Below are positions 45,889-60,800 of a DNA stretch of 64,000 nt, piece after piece. Below the pieces are notes generated by a model. It saw only the letters and a program-made list of their open reading frames with translations. It did not search any database and had not been told where the DNA came from. The DNA comes from Bugulina stolonifera (lineage: Eukaryota; Bryozoa; Gymnolaemata; Cheilostomatida; Bugulidae). Each line of letters starts with the position of its first letter. The stretch's first letter is position 1. The stretch lies in assembly GCA_935421135.1 (NCBI GenBank), contig OW285190.1:4650001-4714000 (forward strand), read 5' to 3'. The position numbers and the translations under genes are program-made.

Positions 45889-48800
45889 ATGTATATGGAT
45901 GATGACTATGACGGGGAGGAATGGTACTCAGATGAGGAAGAATTAGCAGCGGAGCGAGAGTTGGCAGAAGACGCTCAGTGGAAGCTGATTCAGAAGAACA
46001 CATTTACCAGATGGTGCAATGAGCACCTCAAACCAGCTCAAAAGGTAAATAAGGGGCAAAGGCTACACTGCACAATGGGTATAATAATATCTAAACCCTC
46101 CAGCAGATGTCAATGTAATTGACGTCCCCGAATAGAGCCAACTCTATGACTGAGACTATTTGCTGCTACAATCTGATTCAAAAATGATATTTTCATGATT
46201 TGATGTGGAAAAGCATATCAATTGTATAGCTACAATACATGCCCAGACAGACAAATTTAGTAGGCCTAGTGATTTTCAGTAGGCTGATCTGTGTACCAAG
46301 CCCGAAACCACATTAACCACATTAACAATATAATATCATAGTGCAGCTTATCATATATTACTTCATATTACACTCGTATTTAGCCTAAACACTGCCCTGG
46401 TAGTCAGTCACCATTAGTTTGAATTGAAATGTGAAATGATATCCTTTTATTTTACATTCAAGAGTTATCTACTCTCACAATGTTGTATAATCAAGAGTCG
46501 TCTGCTCTCACTATATGTAGTCGGACGTGTTTTCTACCACGTGACCGCTGCTAATAATAACAGATTTCACGTGGTTCGCACATGTTGGCAATTGCTTAGC
46601 CTGTTATCTAAGGTTAAAACTTGAAAATTTAACCGGCAGCGTTCTTTCGTAATTAAAACCATAGAGATGATTAAAACTGTGTTGATAGACGTATACAGAG
46701 CATAAAAGACAAAACGCAGGCTAACAAAACTGTCAGAGGCGAGAGTATTGCTGAAAAATTTTATTTTCTAAAATATTAATATATTATTTCTTCAAATTAC
46801 ATTACTTAGCCTAGATTCATATCTTATCTGTTAGCAAATAGATGTCTACCACATAGCAAATATAAATTTATTGGTAAATTTATGTCAAGTAGGTACAAGC
46901 ATGTACCAAAAGTTATAGAATTTTATAGTCATAGTGAAGTAAAAAGTAAACTAAACTCCTAACTGAAACTCACTGTCGCAGTGTCGCTGTTCAAATTTTA
47001 AATAAAATCAAATGATTGTGGATAAAATTATAATTATAATGATGTAAAATTTATAAAATTGATATCGACATGTAATCTGATTACTTAGACAGACATTGTA
47101 TGTAATAATTTAAAAAAATATTGCTGGATCACCGAGATGGCTGTATAGGCTAGGCATATGTGTTTAGGCTCAAGTGATCAGGACCTAGCTGTTGCTACTA
47201 ATTTGTATTTTTTTATGCAGTATTTTTTATGCACTAGCTAGGTTCCACCACTCATGTTTTCATTTTATTGTTTATGGTCGACAGATTAATCTACATGCAT
47301 GAACACAATTAAGTTGATAGTTGGATCTGGACATTAGGAACAACTATGTATCGTGGTAGTTACTTTTTAATTGCTATCTGATAGGCCTACTAATAGAAAG
47401 AGGCCTACTAGCACCCATGTAGTTTAGGAATCAGTTTGCATTTCCTCTTCCGTTTAATCTGTGAATTTTCCGTACAAGTGTCTATCTCTGCAGCCTTCAG
47501 GATGTTAATATTATGCTATCTATATTCTGTGCTTTAGACGGTGTCCGATATAGAGTTTGACCTCTCAGATGGATTGAATCTCATCTCTTTAGTTGAAGTT
47601 CTCGCAGGCAAGAAGTTCAGGCACGTTAATCGGCGCCCCAACTTTCGCTCACAAAAACTAGAAAATGTAACCAACGTTCTCAGATTTTTAGAGGATGAAG
47701 AAGGAATTAAAATAGTTAATATTGGTAAGGAATCAATATACTTCCACGTTATACCTTGGTAGGCCAAAAGATCATTTTCATCATGTAGCCTAAAACTCGT
47801 ACATCAGTATGGGAATGGTGTCAAGTGATGTTAAATCAGTAGGTGTTGATAAAAGCTGACATTTCTAAAGACCTACTTTAGCTACTGGTGAGAGAATTAG
47901 TGATTGCCCCTCTAAACACTAGCAATTTCAAGGCTCACCGATAGCCTACTAACTCATACTTACTGTTAAAATGGTAAATATAATTTCTTCAGTTTAAATT
48001 TGAATAAACTAGAGGATTTCAGAGGTCCAAGCTTAGAAACAGCATAGGCATCTCTCACCTGCTGGTATGATTAATAATGTTATCTGGTTCAATGACGTTA
48101 AGTTGCTATCTACTAATTACAGTATATAATGCTCTATGCGTCGTCTTTACTATAATTACTGGATCTAGTGTTTGTTAGTTACCTATTTGATATTGCAGAC
48201 AGTACAGATATCATAGACAGTAGAATTAAACTGATTCTCGGTCTGATATGGACACTCATTCTCCACTACTCTATCTCTATGCCTCTCTGGGAGGGAGAGG
48301 AAGATTACGGACCTCCAGGAGCCAGAGAGGGCCCCACACCCAAACAGCGTCTGCTCATCTGGGTACAAAACAAAGTGCCAGAGCTTCCTATTCGTAACTT
48401 CACCACCGACTGGAATGATGGCAAGGCAATTGGAGCTCTTGTTGATGCTGTGGGACCAGGTAAAGTGTAGATGCTTGATGTAATATACAGTAGCGCATGA
48501 GACCAGGCAACTCGTAGACGTCTTGTTCAATATGTATTAGCATGTTGGACCGGCTAAAGTGTAATGTACGCTAATATAGGAGCAGGTAAAGAGTAGATGT
48601 CTAGTGTAATGTGCGGTAACATAGAGCTTGATATGGTTGTGATTTCGAGCGGAACTACTGAGTGTTCACATTGTACAAAGATATAATGTGATGAAAGGTT
48701 TGCAACTCAGTTTATTTGAATGAAGGAAAAGTCATTTTGGCTTCGGTGAAACTCACACTGTATCATCATTGAAAAAACGAATACTATTGGAATTGTCTTG

Positions 48801-51800
48801 CTAAATTATGTAAATTATACATAGTTTAATGGCGGAGATATGAACTCGCTGTCGGTGGCATTGGTGGAGGTGATACAGTCCTAAATTGTTTATAAGCTAC
48901 AGGACTTGTAAGACAGGTTTTATTCATTATTCAGGTTTGTGTCCCGATTGGCAAGACTGGGATCCTAACCAAGCCAAGAGAAATGCTACTGAGGCTATGG
49001 ACCTGGCGGAGAAATGGCTGGATGTACCACAGGTGGGTGTACGCTTGAGCTGAGCAAGCCATGTACGGCATCTGTTGATGTATTTTGTACAAACATATTA
49101 ATAGTGGTGGGATATATATGTGGTCTAAATTATGTAATTACATACTTTATCAATGTTCACAACAAGCAGGATATGTAGTGACAACTATAGAAGAGAAGTT
49201 TTGAAGATTTAGTGGTATGAAATAACACATTCTGTTACACTCTAGACCTCATTGGTATAATATTAGGTGGGAGTTACTGTCGTCATGATATGTACTGCAA
49301 TAATCTCTATTTTATTAACTACACTGACCTCTACTTGTTTCATGTAGCTGATCAAACCAGAGGAGATGGTCAACCCTAAGGTGGATGAACAGTCAATGAT
49401 GACCTACCTATCTCAGTTCCCCAATGCTAAGCTTAGCCAACAGGCACCTATGAGACCCAAAACTAACGCAGCTAGGGTCAGGGCATACGGGCCGGGTGAG
49501 CAACCTATCAACATAAAATTATGTTTTTTTAGTAATAATTTGATTGTTTTGTATGTATGGATGGGCAGATGGCATACAACTCCCGATTGAAGCTACTTTT
49601 ATCTACAGAACTTCCTGATATCTTACAATGGTTTAGGCTATTTTTCAAGCTAAATTTCTGTAAACGTTTTGATAATGGTAAACAATAGTCACTGTAAGCT
49701 ACTACTAAACTGTTGTCAGTCATTACAAGGTTAATAAGCACATCATATTATCTCAGTGATTGTGTTTGATCAGGTCTTGAACCTACCGGTAACTGTATTG
49801 ATCGACCAGCAAACTTTAAAATTGAAACGTTTGCCGCTGGCAAAGGTGAACCGCTGGTTCTAGTTAAGAACCCTCGTGGTCAACCGGAGAGAGTAAGTGG
49901 TTTATGTGGTTTGATGTTGTGACAGTTGACTGGTTTTACTAATATTGTGGTTTTTGCTGAGTTGTGACTACTAAATACTAATTGCATCATCCGTCTGCTG
50001 ATTGAACGAGAGTGCCTATTTGTTTTCTTCAGGATTGATTGAACTATTTGCTATGTTTATAGCCTTTACTCATGGATTTATTACACCTGCACCTTGTATT
50101 TGCATGTTGCTGTGTTTTTTTACTAGGACTGCTGGCTCGAGGTGTTATTGTGATGACTTGTGCAGATTTTTATATTGAAACATTTGATGCTGGCCTCGGG
50201 CCTGTAGCCGTAGGAGTATTTAATCCCTGTGGCCAGTCTGAGCAGGTAATTGTATATAATGTGTAACTCGGCTATTTGAGATTTCATTTTTATAGGGAGC
50301 TAGTCAGATCAAGGCATGGCACTCTATTTATGAATTAAACAGTGTCTTTATCGGGCTGATAGTGAATGACTTGTGTATGATAATTATATTAATTACCATA
50401 TGATAGTAATATTAGCCATACTCTGGGTGGGAATTACTATTATGGTAATTGCGGTACCCTGAACGGTGGAGGCTCTCTCCCAACTAACGTCTGCTATAGT
50501 ATAAGATTGTGTATACTATAGAAAGCACAAGCACATCTAGTGTTTTATTTTGGTATGTGTAACAATGACAGCAGAGCTATTGCTCTACAGCATGTACAGG
50601 CATTTCAGTGCATGGCTTGGCTATTTATCTATTGGCTGTGAATTCTACTCATCTCAATGTAGTTACCATTATTGTATAACAATGTTTGTGCATTTCATTA
50701 TACTATGATCCCATACAAGATATATCATGTATCATGTATATAAATGTAGTTTGGTTTCATTAAACTGACTGCTAATATTTCAGTGTGACGTGGTGTTTAA
50801 TAACGACAGGAACTTGACCTACGCCTGCCAGTACGTACCGACGATGGAGGGAGAATATACGGTAGGTTTAAAATGGATTACTCTACACAAGTTAGCATTA
50901 GTTCCATAATCTTGTTCTTTTTTGGGGGATGTCTCTACCCTCCGATGCACCCAGATAATCTCACAAACTCTGGGTTTTAGGTCATGATTCAATTTGCTGG
51001 CCAAGAAATTCCCAAATCACCCTACAAAGTAATGGTTGAAGGGGCACCAGGCGACCCGTCTAAGGTGACTGCTGCTGGACCAGGACTCGAGCCATATGGG
51101 CTACAGGCTGGGAAGAAAACCTACTTTGAAGTGTATACTGAAGGTATTGTATAACACGGGTTTATGTTTGAAAATCTAGACTTATTTTCTAAATTAAACT
51201 GGTTGTAAACTTGAGAGGTGTTAAGATGGTAGTAGTAATTGAGAGATCAATTGATTAACTGATCTAATGAACAACTTTGTTTAGTTCTAAGTTAGCCCCG
51301 CCCTCTTGAAAGTTCTACGTTAGCCCCGCCCTCTTGAAAGTTCTACGTTAGCCCCGCCTTCTTGAGAGTTGTAAGTTAGCCCCGCCCTCTTGAGAGTTCC
51401 AAGTTGACCCGCCCACTAGAGCATATTCTCAATTCATTATTGCTGATGTGCAGGTGCCGGTACTGGTAATGTGGAGATATTGATCATTGATCCACATGGA
51501 CAGAAGGACACGACTAAGCCACGGATAGCCCGGTCTACTGAGACCACATACTATGTGGAATATTTACCTCGAGACGTAGGCAGATACACTATCCACATCT
51601 TCTTTGCTGGCAAGGAGATCCCTGCTAGCCCTTACCCAGTCAATGTTGGAGCACGTAAGAATTATATGGCACTGATTCTTCTTGTTCGATTTTGAAGGCA
51701 TTGAATGTCATTGTCATTTTTAAAAATTATATTGAAATCAATTTTTCGTCTCATTTATAGACTTTGAGCAGCGCTTTTTATTCCGTCTAAATTAAATAGT

Positions 51801-54800
51801 TTAGTTGAATTTGGTTAACTGACTTTTATGGTACAATTTTTGGAAACTCATACGAGTCCTTCCTTCAATTTCAATTCATGGCACTTTGTCTGAAGTTTTA
51901 GATTGTTTGTAATATAAACTGTTGTAGCTGTGGAACCAAAGAAGTGTTATGCTACGGGCCGTGGCATCCAACCCCGAGGTGTGAGAGTGGGAGACTTAGC
52001 TGACATAAAAGTGCACACAGAAGGTGCTGGTGAGGGTGAGGTTACTGGCACCCTTGTTGGACCAGGTTAGTTGTGAATGAGAAAAGGCTATAGTATCTGT
52101 CATGGTTATAATATTGCATGTTATGTATAAAAGGGTGGACAAATCTGAGACCCGCCTTTATGCTGTGCACACGAATAGGTATGCAATGAACGCTCTACAT
52201 TGTGTGGTTTTATATAGTCTGCGTTGTAAACTCACCATCCATTAATGTTGTAGAGGTCAATGGAAATCCTGGTAAGATCGATATGGACACAAGTAAACTA
52301 ATACAATATTGTGATTGGCTAATTATTGGATTGGTTTGCCCACTCTGTTTTCCCTGTTTTGAAGTTTTCTCCTTTAATTTACACATAGCACTTCAGGAAG
52401 ACATATTAGGAGCTTTTAGTCTCTTCACAAATATTTCCGTTTGGTTCACCATACTGTGGCTTGGGTGCAGTGTAGCCATATGAGTGGGTAGTGTTATTCG
52501 GGTGGCTAATGGTTTGCAATAATTCCCATGAATCTGAAAATGATCATGAGTACTATTGGGCTACGTTTAACTGATCTCCTTCTGTTATACTTTTTACACC
52601 ATTCTGAATAATCAGTTGCGAGCAAAATCTGTTGCCATAGTAAACAGTCTGTTGCTATGGTAAAATATGTTGCTATAGTAAACAGTTTGTCGCTATGGTA
52701 AACAATATGTTGCTATGGTATACTGCTTGTTGCTGTCGTCCAAAATATGTAACAAAACTTTCTACCACAGGCAAGGAAGAGCCGTTGAGCTTCAAGCCAG
52801 TAGATGCTAACACATATGAGACTGCGTACATCCCTAAACAGCCTGGGATCTACACCATTAATCTACAGTATGGAGCGGGACATATACAGAAGAGTCCCTT
52901 CAAGGTATTGTATATGGCTTGTTCAACAGACTTTGTCAATTCATGTATTTCATGTAAAGATGGCCGCTTTAGTTGATGAATAGTGCTGAGTCATTCTTAT
53001 TGTATTTCCATGCACAACTTTAATACTACAGTGCTGCATGAGGTCTAGCGTTACAAACTGACCTAGAAGAACTATCATCCCTTGATGAACATTCAGTTTG
53101 ACATGGTCAGCATATTGGTGAAGAGATAGGAGTATTTATATATATTATTGTAACTGTGAGATGGTGCCTGATCAACCTAAGCATAAACTATCACTGTTCT
53201 ACTATAACTATATGAAGTGATCTTAGTAATTCTGTTATACACAATTATTAGTAATACTATAATAGCCCAATTCATTTATTTTGTGGCAGGTGAACATCGG
53301 CCCCCATAAGGAGAGTAATATTAGAGCTTATGGACCTGGGCTCGAAGGAGGCATTGCCAATAAACCAGCTGACTTTGTAGTTGAAACCAATGGAGAGGTT
53401 GGAGCTCTGGGATTTGCTATCGAAGGTTAGAAAGATTAGTTTGTCATCACTCAGTATTCCAAGTATTGGGCAGACAATTCCTCATCTTAAGATGGAGAGG
53501 TTTAGTATGTCAAGATTACTATTAATATTGTATCATTGTGACTCATATCTTACTTCTAGTACGAACTTGACCTTTACTTTTGGGTTAGCCGTTAATCGTA
53601 CCAACAGATGGGTTACAGAGCTATGTGGAAAGATTGAAACATATACTTGTACTCGTATGTTGAATGTAATTCACAGGGTATATAGTTTATTATATACCAT
53701 ACCTGCCGTCTGTTTCATAGGGCCATCACAAGCTAAGATAGATTGTGCAGACCAAGGTGATGGATCTGCAGACGTAAGCTATCTACCTACAGTAGCTGGG
53801 GAGTATGCGGTGCACGTGCTATGTGACAATGAGGACATACCCAAGTCTCCTTTCATGGCTCAGATTGGACCAGCTACCAGAGAGTTTAATCCAGCTCAGG
53901 TGAGTACAGATAATATCAATCTTATCAAGTGAGTACAGAAAATATCAATCTTATCAAGTGAGTACAGGCAATATCAATGCTATCAAGGGAGTACAGGCAA
54001 TGTCAATCTTATCAAGTGAGTACAGGTAATAATACTTTTATCAAGCAAATGCAATCACTATATGCGTTATACGGCAACCGCTTAGGTAACTAGTAATGTG
54101 TATAACATCAGTGCTCTCCATGGAAATCTGTTGACTTCCAGTAATTAGTTCACATGGTGTCTCAGATGCCACTGTTGTCTATCTCAGCATCTTTTACCAG
54201 TACAACTCTTTAATATTATCGACCATCCAACTTAACCTACTCGAACATAAACCTTATGATGCTCCTGTGTGACCTTGGCACAGGTATTGCGGCTTTTAAT
54301 TAAATCTCGCAACACTTCGGTGTTTGCAATAGAAATGAATAAGCGAGGTATGACACTTGAGAGTTACAGTGGTGATCGGCAGTTTCTCACCTGCCATAAG
54401 ATTGAACTGTTATGGAATTATATGCTCCATGAGTATACATTAATGGTAAACGGTTAAACGTTGCAATGATGTTATTACCAACGCCAGGATGGGGCAGAAT
54501 AGAAGCGCATTGTGAATAATAATACTTACAATGGATTTACTTGACTGTATTTATATATCTGTTACAGGTTGTAGCCTTTGGCCCAGGTTTGGAGAAACAT
54601 GGAGTTGTGCAGAATAAATGGGCTCAGTTTACTGTTGACACTCGGGCTGCGGGACTAGCACCCCTTAAAGTATACTGTGAAGATGTGGAGGGTAAGTGTG
54701 TAGTTTTATACTGAACTTCAGTAGGACAGAAAGTGGTACCTTGCTAAGTTTATAGCTTACTATAGTTAGTGGGTGAGGGATCCAACCTACATACCTCACT

Positions 54801-57800
54801 AGCACTCATTCTTCTCTTCTTTTGGAAGGTGAGCTTCTTTTCTCTGAGCACATGCTTCATTTCTCCTGCAAGCCTAGAATTCTGCATCATATGGAGGGGC
54901 TAAATACACAATCACTGACTTCTGAACTTGCTATTAAACTATTTTAATGTTTACATAATCAAACTATGTGTGCCCGCATGGATACGTACAACTTTGAGAC
55001 TAAAATAACATAGATTGTAGTCATACCCCAAATCATGTGGTTATTATTATATATATAGGTCAAAGAGTAGACATTCAAGTACGAGACAACAGAGATGGTA
55101 CGTTCAGCTGTCAGTATCTTCCTAAGAAACCGATCAAGCATACCATCATCATATCATATGGTGGAGTGAACATACCAAAGAGTCCTTATAGAGTAGGTAT
55201 TCGAAGAGGTCATGGGGTCAATATACGTATTTGGGAAGGTCGTGGAGTCAATATAGGTATTCGGAGAGGTCATGGGCTCATTGTAAGAGTAACAGTAGCT
55301 TTTGAGAAGGTGGTAGTGATTTAGACTGTAGTAATAGTGGATAATATCGTGAGTGTGAGTTCTTATACAAAATACGGTTTCATCTCATGCTTGTGTGAAA
55401 TATAACCTACGGATTAGGATTGGAGCTGAGGATTTTAGAATGTTAATAATAGTAGTACTGCGTTTCTGTGAGTGTTAGACTGTTAGTAGTTGTAGTTGTA
55501 GCAGTTAGTAATGACATTGGTGATTGTGTAGTAGTTGTATGGAGTTGTAGGCTGTAGCATCAGTAGCAATCGGTTGTTAGGTTGACAATTATACTCGGGT
55601 ACTATCTGTGTTATATTTGTTTATAACAGGTGTACGTGGAGGAACCAAGTAAACCAGAGAATGTTAAAGTTTATGGACCTGGAGTTGATGGCCCCGTCAA
55701 GACGTTCCAACCTACGCACTTCTTTGTTGACTGCTGTGAGGCTGGACCTGGTGATGTGGCCATATCTCTGTGTGATGAGAGAGGACTAGATGTACCCGTA
55801 CAGGCAGCTGACAATGGTGAAGGGCTTTTCAGGTATTCACTATAATGCCATTAATACATGCTGTAGCTACCTGCGCTATGCTACAGTTCTACCTGCGATA
55901 TACATGTACATGTACTACAGTTCTATGTTCGATACACTCTATTTAATTTTGATTTTATCATACGTTGGGAGAACTCTTTGCTCTGCCTCAGAGAGTTGCT
56001 TTCATGCGTTTCCTCCTCTTCTGATAGGTACAGTAGCAGAGAAATTTTGATATGTTTAGATATTCGTTTCTGATTGGGTAAATAAGTTGGGGCTATTGAA
56101 GAATATGGAGAAGACAACTTCTCTTGCTTCAGTTTTGTGTAGAACTGTGGCTATCTACAACTCGACTCTTGTACCTATTCTCCACTATATTTATTAGCCC
56201 AATTATAAGTATGGATGATCTAACAAAAGTTTACTATTGTGTAGGTTAATCGAGGATCAGCAAAGGAAATACTCATACAATTTATGATGATACTGTAATT
56301 TGGAATCTGGTTTCACTGAACGATTATTTCTTTGATTTGCAGAATTGAGTACGAGCCAAAGTCAGTAGGTGTGTACACAGCCAATATACTCTTTGCTGAC
56401 CAGGAGATTCCCACCAGCCCATACAAAATCAATGTAGAGCCTAATATTGACGTCAGCAAGATCAAGGTTGTTGGACTTGAGCCAAGTAAGTCAGTGAATA
56501 TCATGTCTGTTTGTGGCGATTATTATATACTATACGCGATATAGAGAGTTAGCAATAGGACAACTCTCATAATAATATACCTTTACCAATATTATAGAAT
56601 ATCAACAGCAAAACCTGTTGCATTGGGTGTTTGTACACTATAGCCTGTGTCCCCAGTTGACTAGTTGCAGTGTGTGAAGTTTGGCCTCAGGGGACATCAG
56701 CATATCTAGCACTGATCCTCCACTTAAACAGATTGACGTTCCGATGGGCGTGTTGACTGTCCCCATGTTGAGCAGTTTGTAGATTATTACACCACATTCC
56801 CTAGCCACTATTTAATGCTTCAATCCAATATTAATGAGTTTAGTTATGAGACACATTGTAGAGTCTGTTATGTGTTTGAGGAGTGTGAGTTAGTTTGATC
56901 CAGTGATCACACGAGCCCCTAACTTTAGTTCATCCTATTTAATATTGATTAAAACTCAGGCTATCCACTTAATTCCTGCTGTTTTCATTTGTACGTGGTT
57001 TATAACTATCAGAGATACCGATTGATGTGCCTACCGACTTTGTCATACAAGACGACGGAGCTGGCAAGGCTCCCGTCAGCGTGAGCGTCAGGTCTCCAAT
57101 GGGAAGAACTGTACTGCCAATGGTGGAGGAGCACCCTCAAGGTCACCATGTCACCTTCATACCACGGGAAGCTGGTCCTCATGCTATAAATATAGCATAT
57201 GGAGGTGTGAACATCCCATCGAGCCCCTACACAACAACCTGTGTTGTTCCTGCTGTTGAAGAGAAACCAATAGAAGCAAAGGCTAAAGCCAAGCCAGTGC
57301 AGTCGCAGCAGGTACCTACCTCCAATGCTGGTAAGGTCAAGGCCTATGGTGATGGGTTGTACCGAGGTATAACTACTAAACCAGCAGAGTTCACTATTGA
57401 TACTCGTGAAGCAGGACCCGGAGCTCTCGGTCTGACGATTGAAGGTCCAATAGAAGCCCAGATGGAGGCTCGTGACCTTGGAGATGGCACATGCCAGGTC
57501 ACATATTATCCAACAGAGGCTGGTGACTACACCATCAATATCTTCTACTGTAATGAGCCTATACCCGGCGTGCCATATGTAGCTAAGATCCAACCTGGAG
57601 TAGTGATTGATGTTAGTGGCGTCACAGCGTATGGCCCTGGACTTCAGCCTCATGGTACGAGAATATTCGTCGATTTTGCACGAGGTTTGGTGCATGAAAC
57701 GCCTGAAGCATGCATTATTTTGTCCCTCTGTTTTCAATTCCACGTGATAATATGGATAATCAATATTGGTAATGGGTCTTTGCATGTGTGTCATGTTAGT

Positions 57801-60800
57801 CACTGGCGTGTCCAGCATCGTCAGTTGTCTTCTCTCTGTCATAACCTTTAACATAGACTTGCAAGCCATCTTGCTAGTGTGTTGTTGGCTCAGAATAAGT
57901 TAAATTAATTCACTCAGTGATAGTTTGGTAACTTCTGTAATTCATTTTTCCTGTAATATTCACGGAATTTTGTCACATACTCATAGTTCTTCTCTTCTCA
58001 CTTGATGAAAAGAAGATGAAAGTTGCCAGGAGGCTTTTGTCTTTTCAATTGAATATTTGGCTGGATTCTGTCTACCTGTACAATGTTTTGTGTACAGACG
58101 TAGAATCTCAGCAAGAAGCCTATGGTCCTGAAGGTCTTTGGCGATGGGCACGTGTTAGACCAGCAGTCTAGATTATGTCAGCACTCCTTAGGGGTAGCAA
58201 CTTTAATATGAAGCTCATTAGATTTAATATTTCCTGCTTATTGCCGATTCATTCAGTAAATAGTCCTATAGGCACATGGGCTTCTAGCCAGAGTTTTTCT
58301 ACACCTTTTCAGATGATATAAGCAGTAAGTAATCTCATTGGATTATCTGTGTCTGTCGGCTCATGTCTCTTCTCTTTCTTTCATTACATGTGGTGAAGTG
58401 TTGTGTATAATAATATGTAATATTATTAGTTCTATCCTGATGTATGTAGACACTACTTCTCCATACCAGTGTGTATGCTGACATGGACTGTCACATGTAA
58501 ATTTGTGAATGCTTCATGGGTTTGCAAGTCAAGCAGCTTAAGAGAAACTGTAACAATCTTCTGCAATGTATAATTCGTTTGAATGTCTGTTGGATCAGGA
58601 GTTGTCTCTCAATGTTGGGACATTCTGCAATTAAAGTTGGTTTGTGCTTAGAAAATAAATAACTGTAGACTTGTTATTCAATGGGTCTAGAGTAGCTAGA
58701 TGTGGCGTTGAGTATATTTTAGATAAAATTTTGTTCTATTATATTTGTATAACCCTGTTCTATATTGTAGGAGTGTTCTTGGACTCGACTACTGACTTCA
58801 CTGTAGATGCCAGGTCCATAACCCCCACATGTGCTGGTAAAGTTAGGGCTGTCATAACTAACCCCTCCGGGTCCAAGAATGATACAATGGTGACCCCTAA
58901 TGGTGATGGGACTTACCACGTATCCTACGCTCCCTGCGAGAAAGGTATGTGTGTAGGTTATAGAACAATGTGTAGAGAGCGTTGTGTATGGAACGAGTCC
59001 AAGGTCATACCAATGTCAATGATACTTTTTAGTCAATATATCCTTGTGCCTGTAGTGTTGAACTAGTGTTCTTATTCAATGAGTGGGATTGGCTCATCTT
59101 AGAATTGCGTGGGATGTCATGTAATAAATATTCTTCTTGAATAGTTATATTTTTATAGTAGAGGTATGAATACTTGAGGCTGACATATATGGGAGCTCAC
59201 CAGATTCTCTCCCAGTGGTCGCACTGCTTTAATCACCTTAGCAGGCCTCACAAAGTATTTCTACTTTCCTTACAGGGCCTCACAAGATTGATGTCACATA
59301 TGAGAATCTACCGATTCCTCAGAGTCCGTTTGGAGTGAATGTGTCACCAGGAAATGACCCGAGCAGAGTAAAGGCATATGGACCGGGTCTTGAGAAGGGA
59401 ATCACCAACCAGCCACAGACTTTCACCATCGAAACTAAAGGGGCTGGTCAGGGCAGTCTCTCATTGGCTGTTGAAGGTATGTCTCACTTCATTTGATTGG
59501 TTGTTACTACATTATTGCACCGGCTGCTGTGTTTTGAAACTTGTATAAAATTTATTACTAGCAATCGTTTGCGTTCTGGTTGATTCTGATGTAATTTATG
59601 CACAGGGCCAAGTAAAGCTGAAGTTTCGTGTAAAGACAACCATGACGGCACTTGTACTGTCGACTACCTCCCTACTAAAGCTGGTGACTATGACATCACT
59701 GTCAAGTTTGCTGATAAGAATATACCAGGTGAATACTCTCTTTTGGACCAATCAATGAGTCGGGTGTCATGTTTTGATTAGATGTAGTCATGGCAACCTA
59801 AATACTCGGTTAGCGATGTTAAAGCTATTGTAATGAGTGTAAGCCAGCAGTATGGGTAGATAACTCACAGAGACTTATTTGCATTTTACAGAGTTGGTTG
59901 ATACGAGCAGTTAGTTGCATTAAGCGTTTCTGTATTCGTAGGTTCGCCATTCAAGGTACCTATTGAAGACGCCTTGGATCCAAGCAAGTGTCGTATGTAT
60001 GGACCGGGTCTCAATCCAGAGGGAGTGAGAGCCACTCTTCCTGCCACATTTACTGTTGACTGCACCCAAGCTGGAAAAGGTCCTCTAGAGGTGTGTTATT
60101 TTTTCTGGCTGCATAATATTCCTCTCTTTATAATCTATCTCAAAATTTTAATTCTAATTGCAGCAATGGGTAATATTATACGTGTACAGACTTTGACTAA
60201 CTTAACGATGTGACGATTTAATTTGAGGGAATTAATTTAGATTGGTAAGTTAGATAATCTGGGTTTTCTATGGAAAAACCTATTGATGCTTTGTAGGTAT
60301 TGTATGATGATGGGCGGGGTCATAAGCGTCCAGCCGAGACACACCAGGTGCAGCCTGGTGTCTATCAATGCACCTATTACCCTGCAGAGGAGGGTATATG
60401 CAATATTGATGTCAAATATGCAGGAAAACATGTGCCTGGCAGGTAAGTGCAGATGGTAATACTTGACATCAAGTAACATCTAATTTCAAGTAGTTGTGAA
60501 AGTGACAGCATATAGTGATAGCAATAGTGATAGGTGTCAAATTGCTACTGACAGGAGGTTGTAAGTACTCGCAGGTTATAGAGACTACTGTTCTCTTACA
60601 GCCCTGTGAAACAGAAAATACTCCCAGTTTTTGATCCATCAAAGGTCATCGTATCAGGTCCAGGAGTGGAAAATGGAATCCCTGCCAGTCTGCCAACGTC
60701 CTTCCTCGTTGATACAACTGAAGCTGGAGATGCTGATCTTGACATTGCTGTGCAGGTAGGTGTCGTGTGCTCTGGTCATAGTATTGGTAGAAATAAGTAG

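Noticed and set aside
57009..57869. 286-codon minus-strand ORF
   Set aside because: It is the exact antisense of the large filamin exon 57013-57654, and its sequence has no recognisable domain.
58090..58175. Extra filamin exon ([13 protein letters not shown] reading)
   Set aside because: It resembles a filamin repeat start, but the frame stops quickly, no donor follows, and the exons 57013-57654 and 58771-58944 already join in phase.
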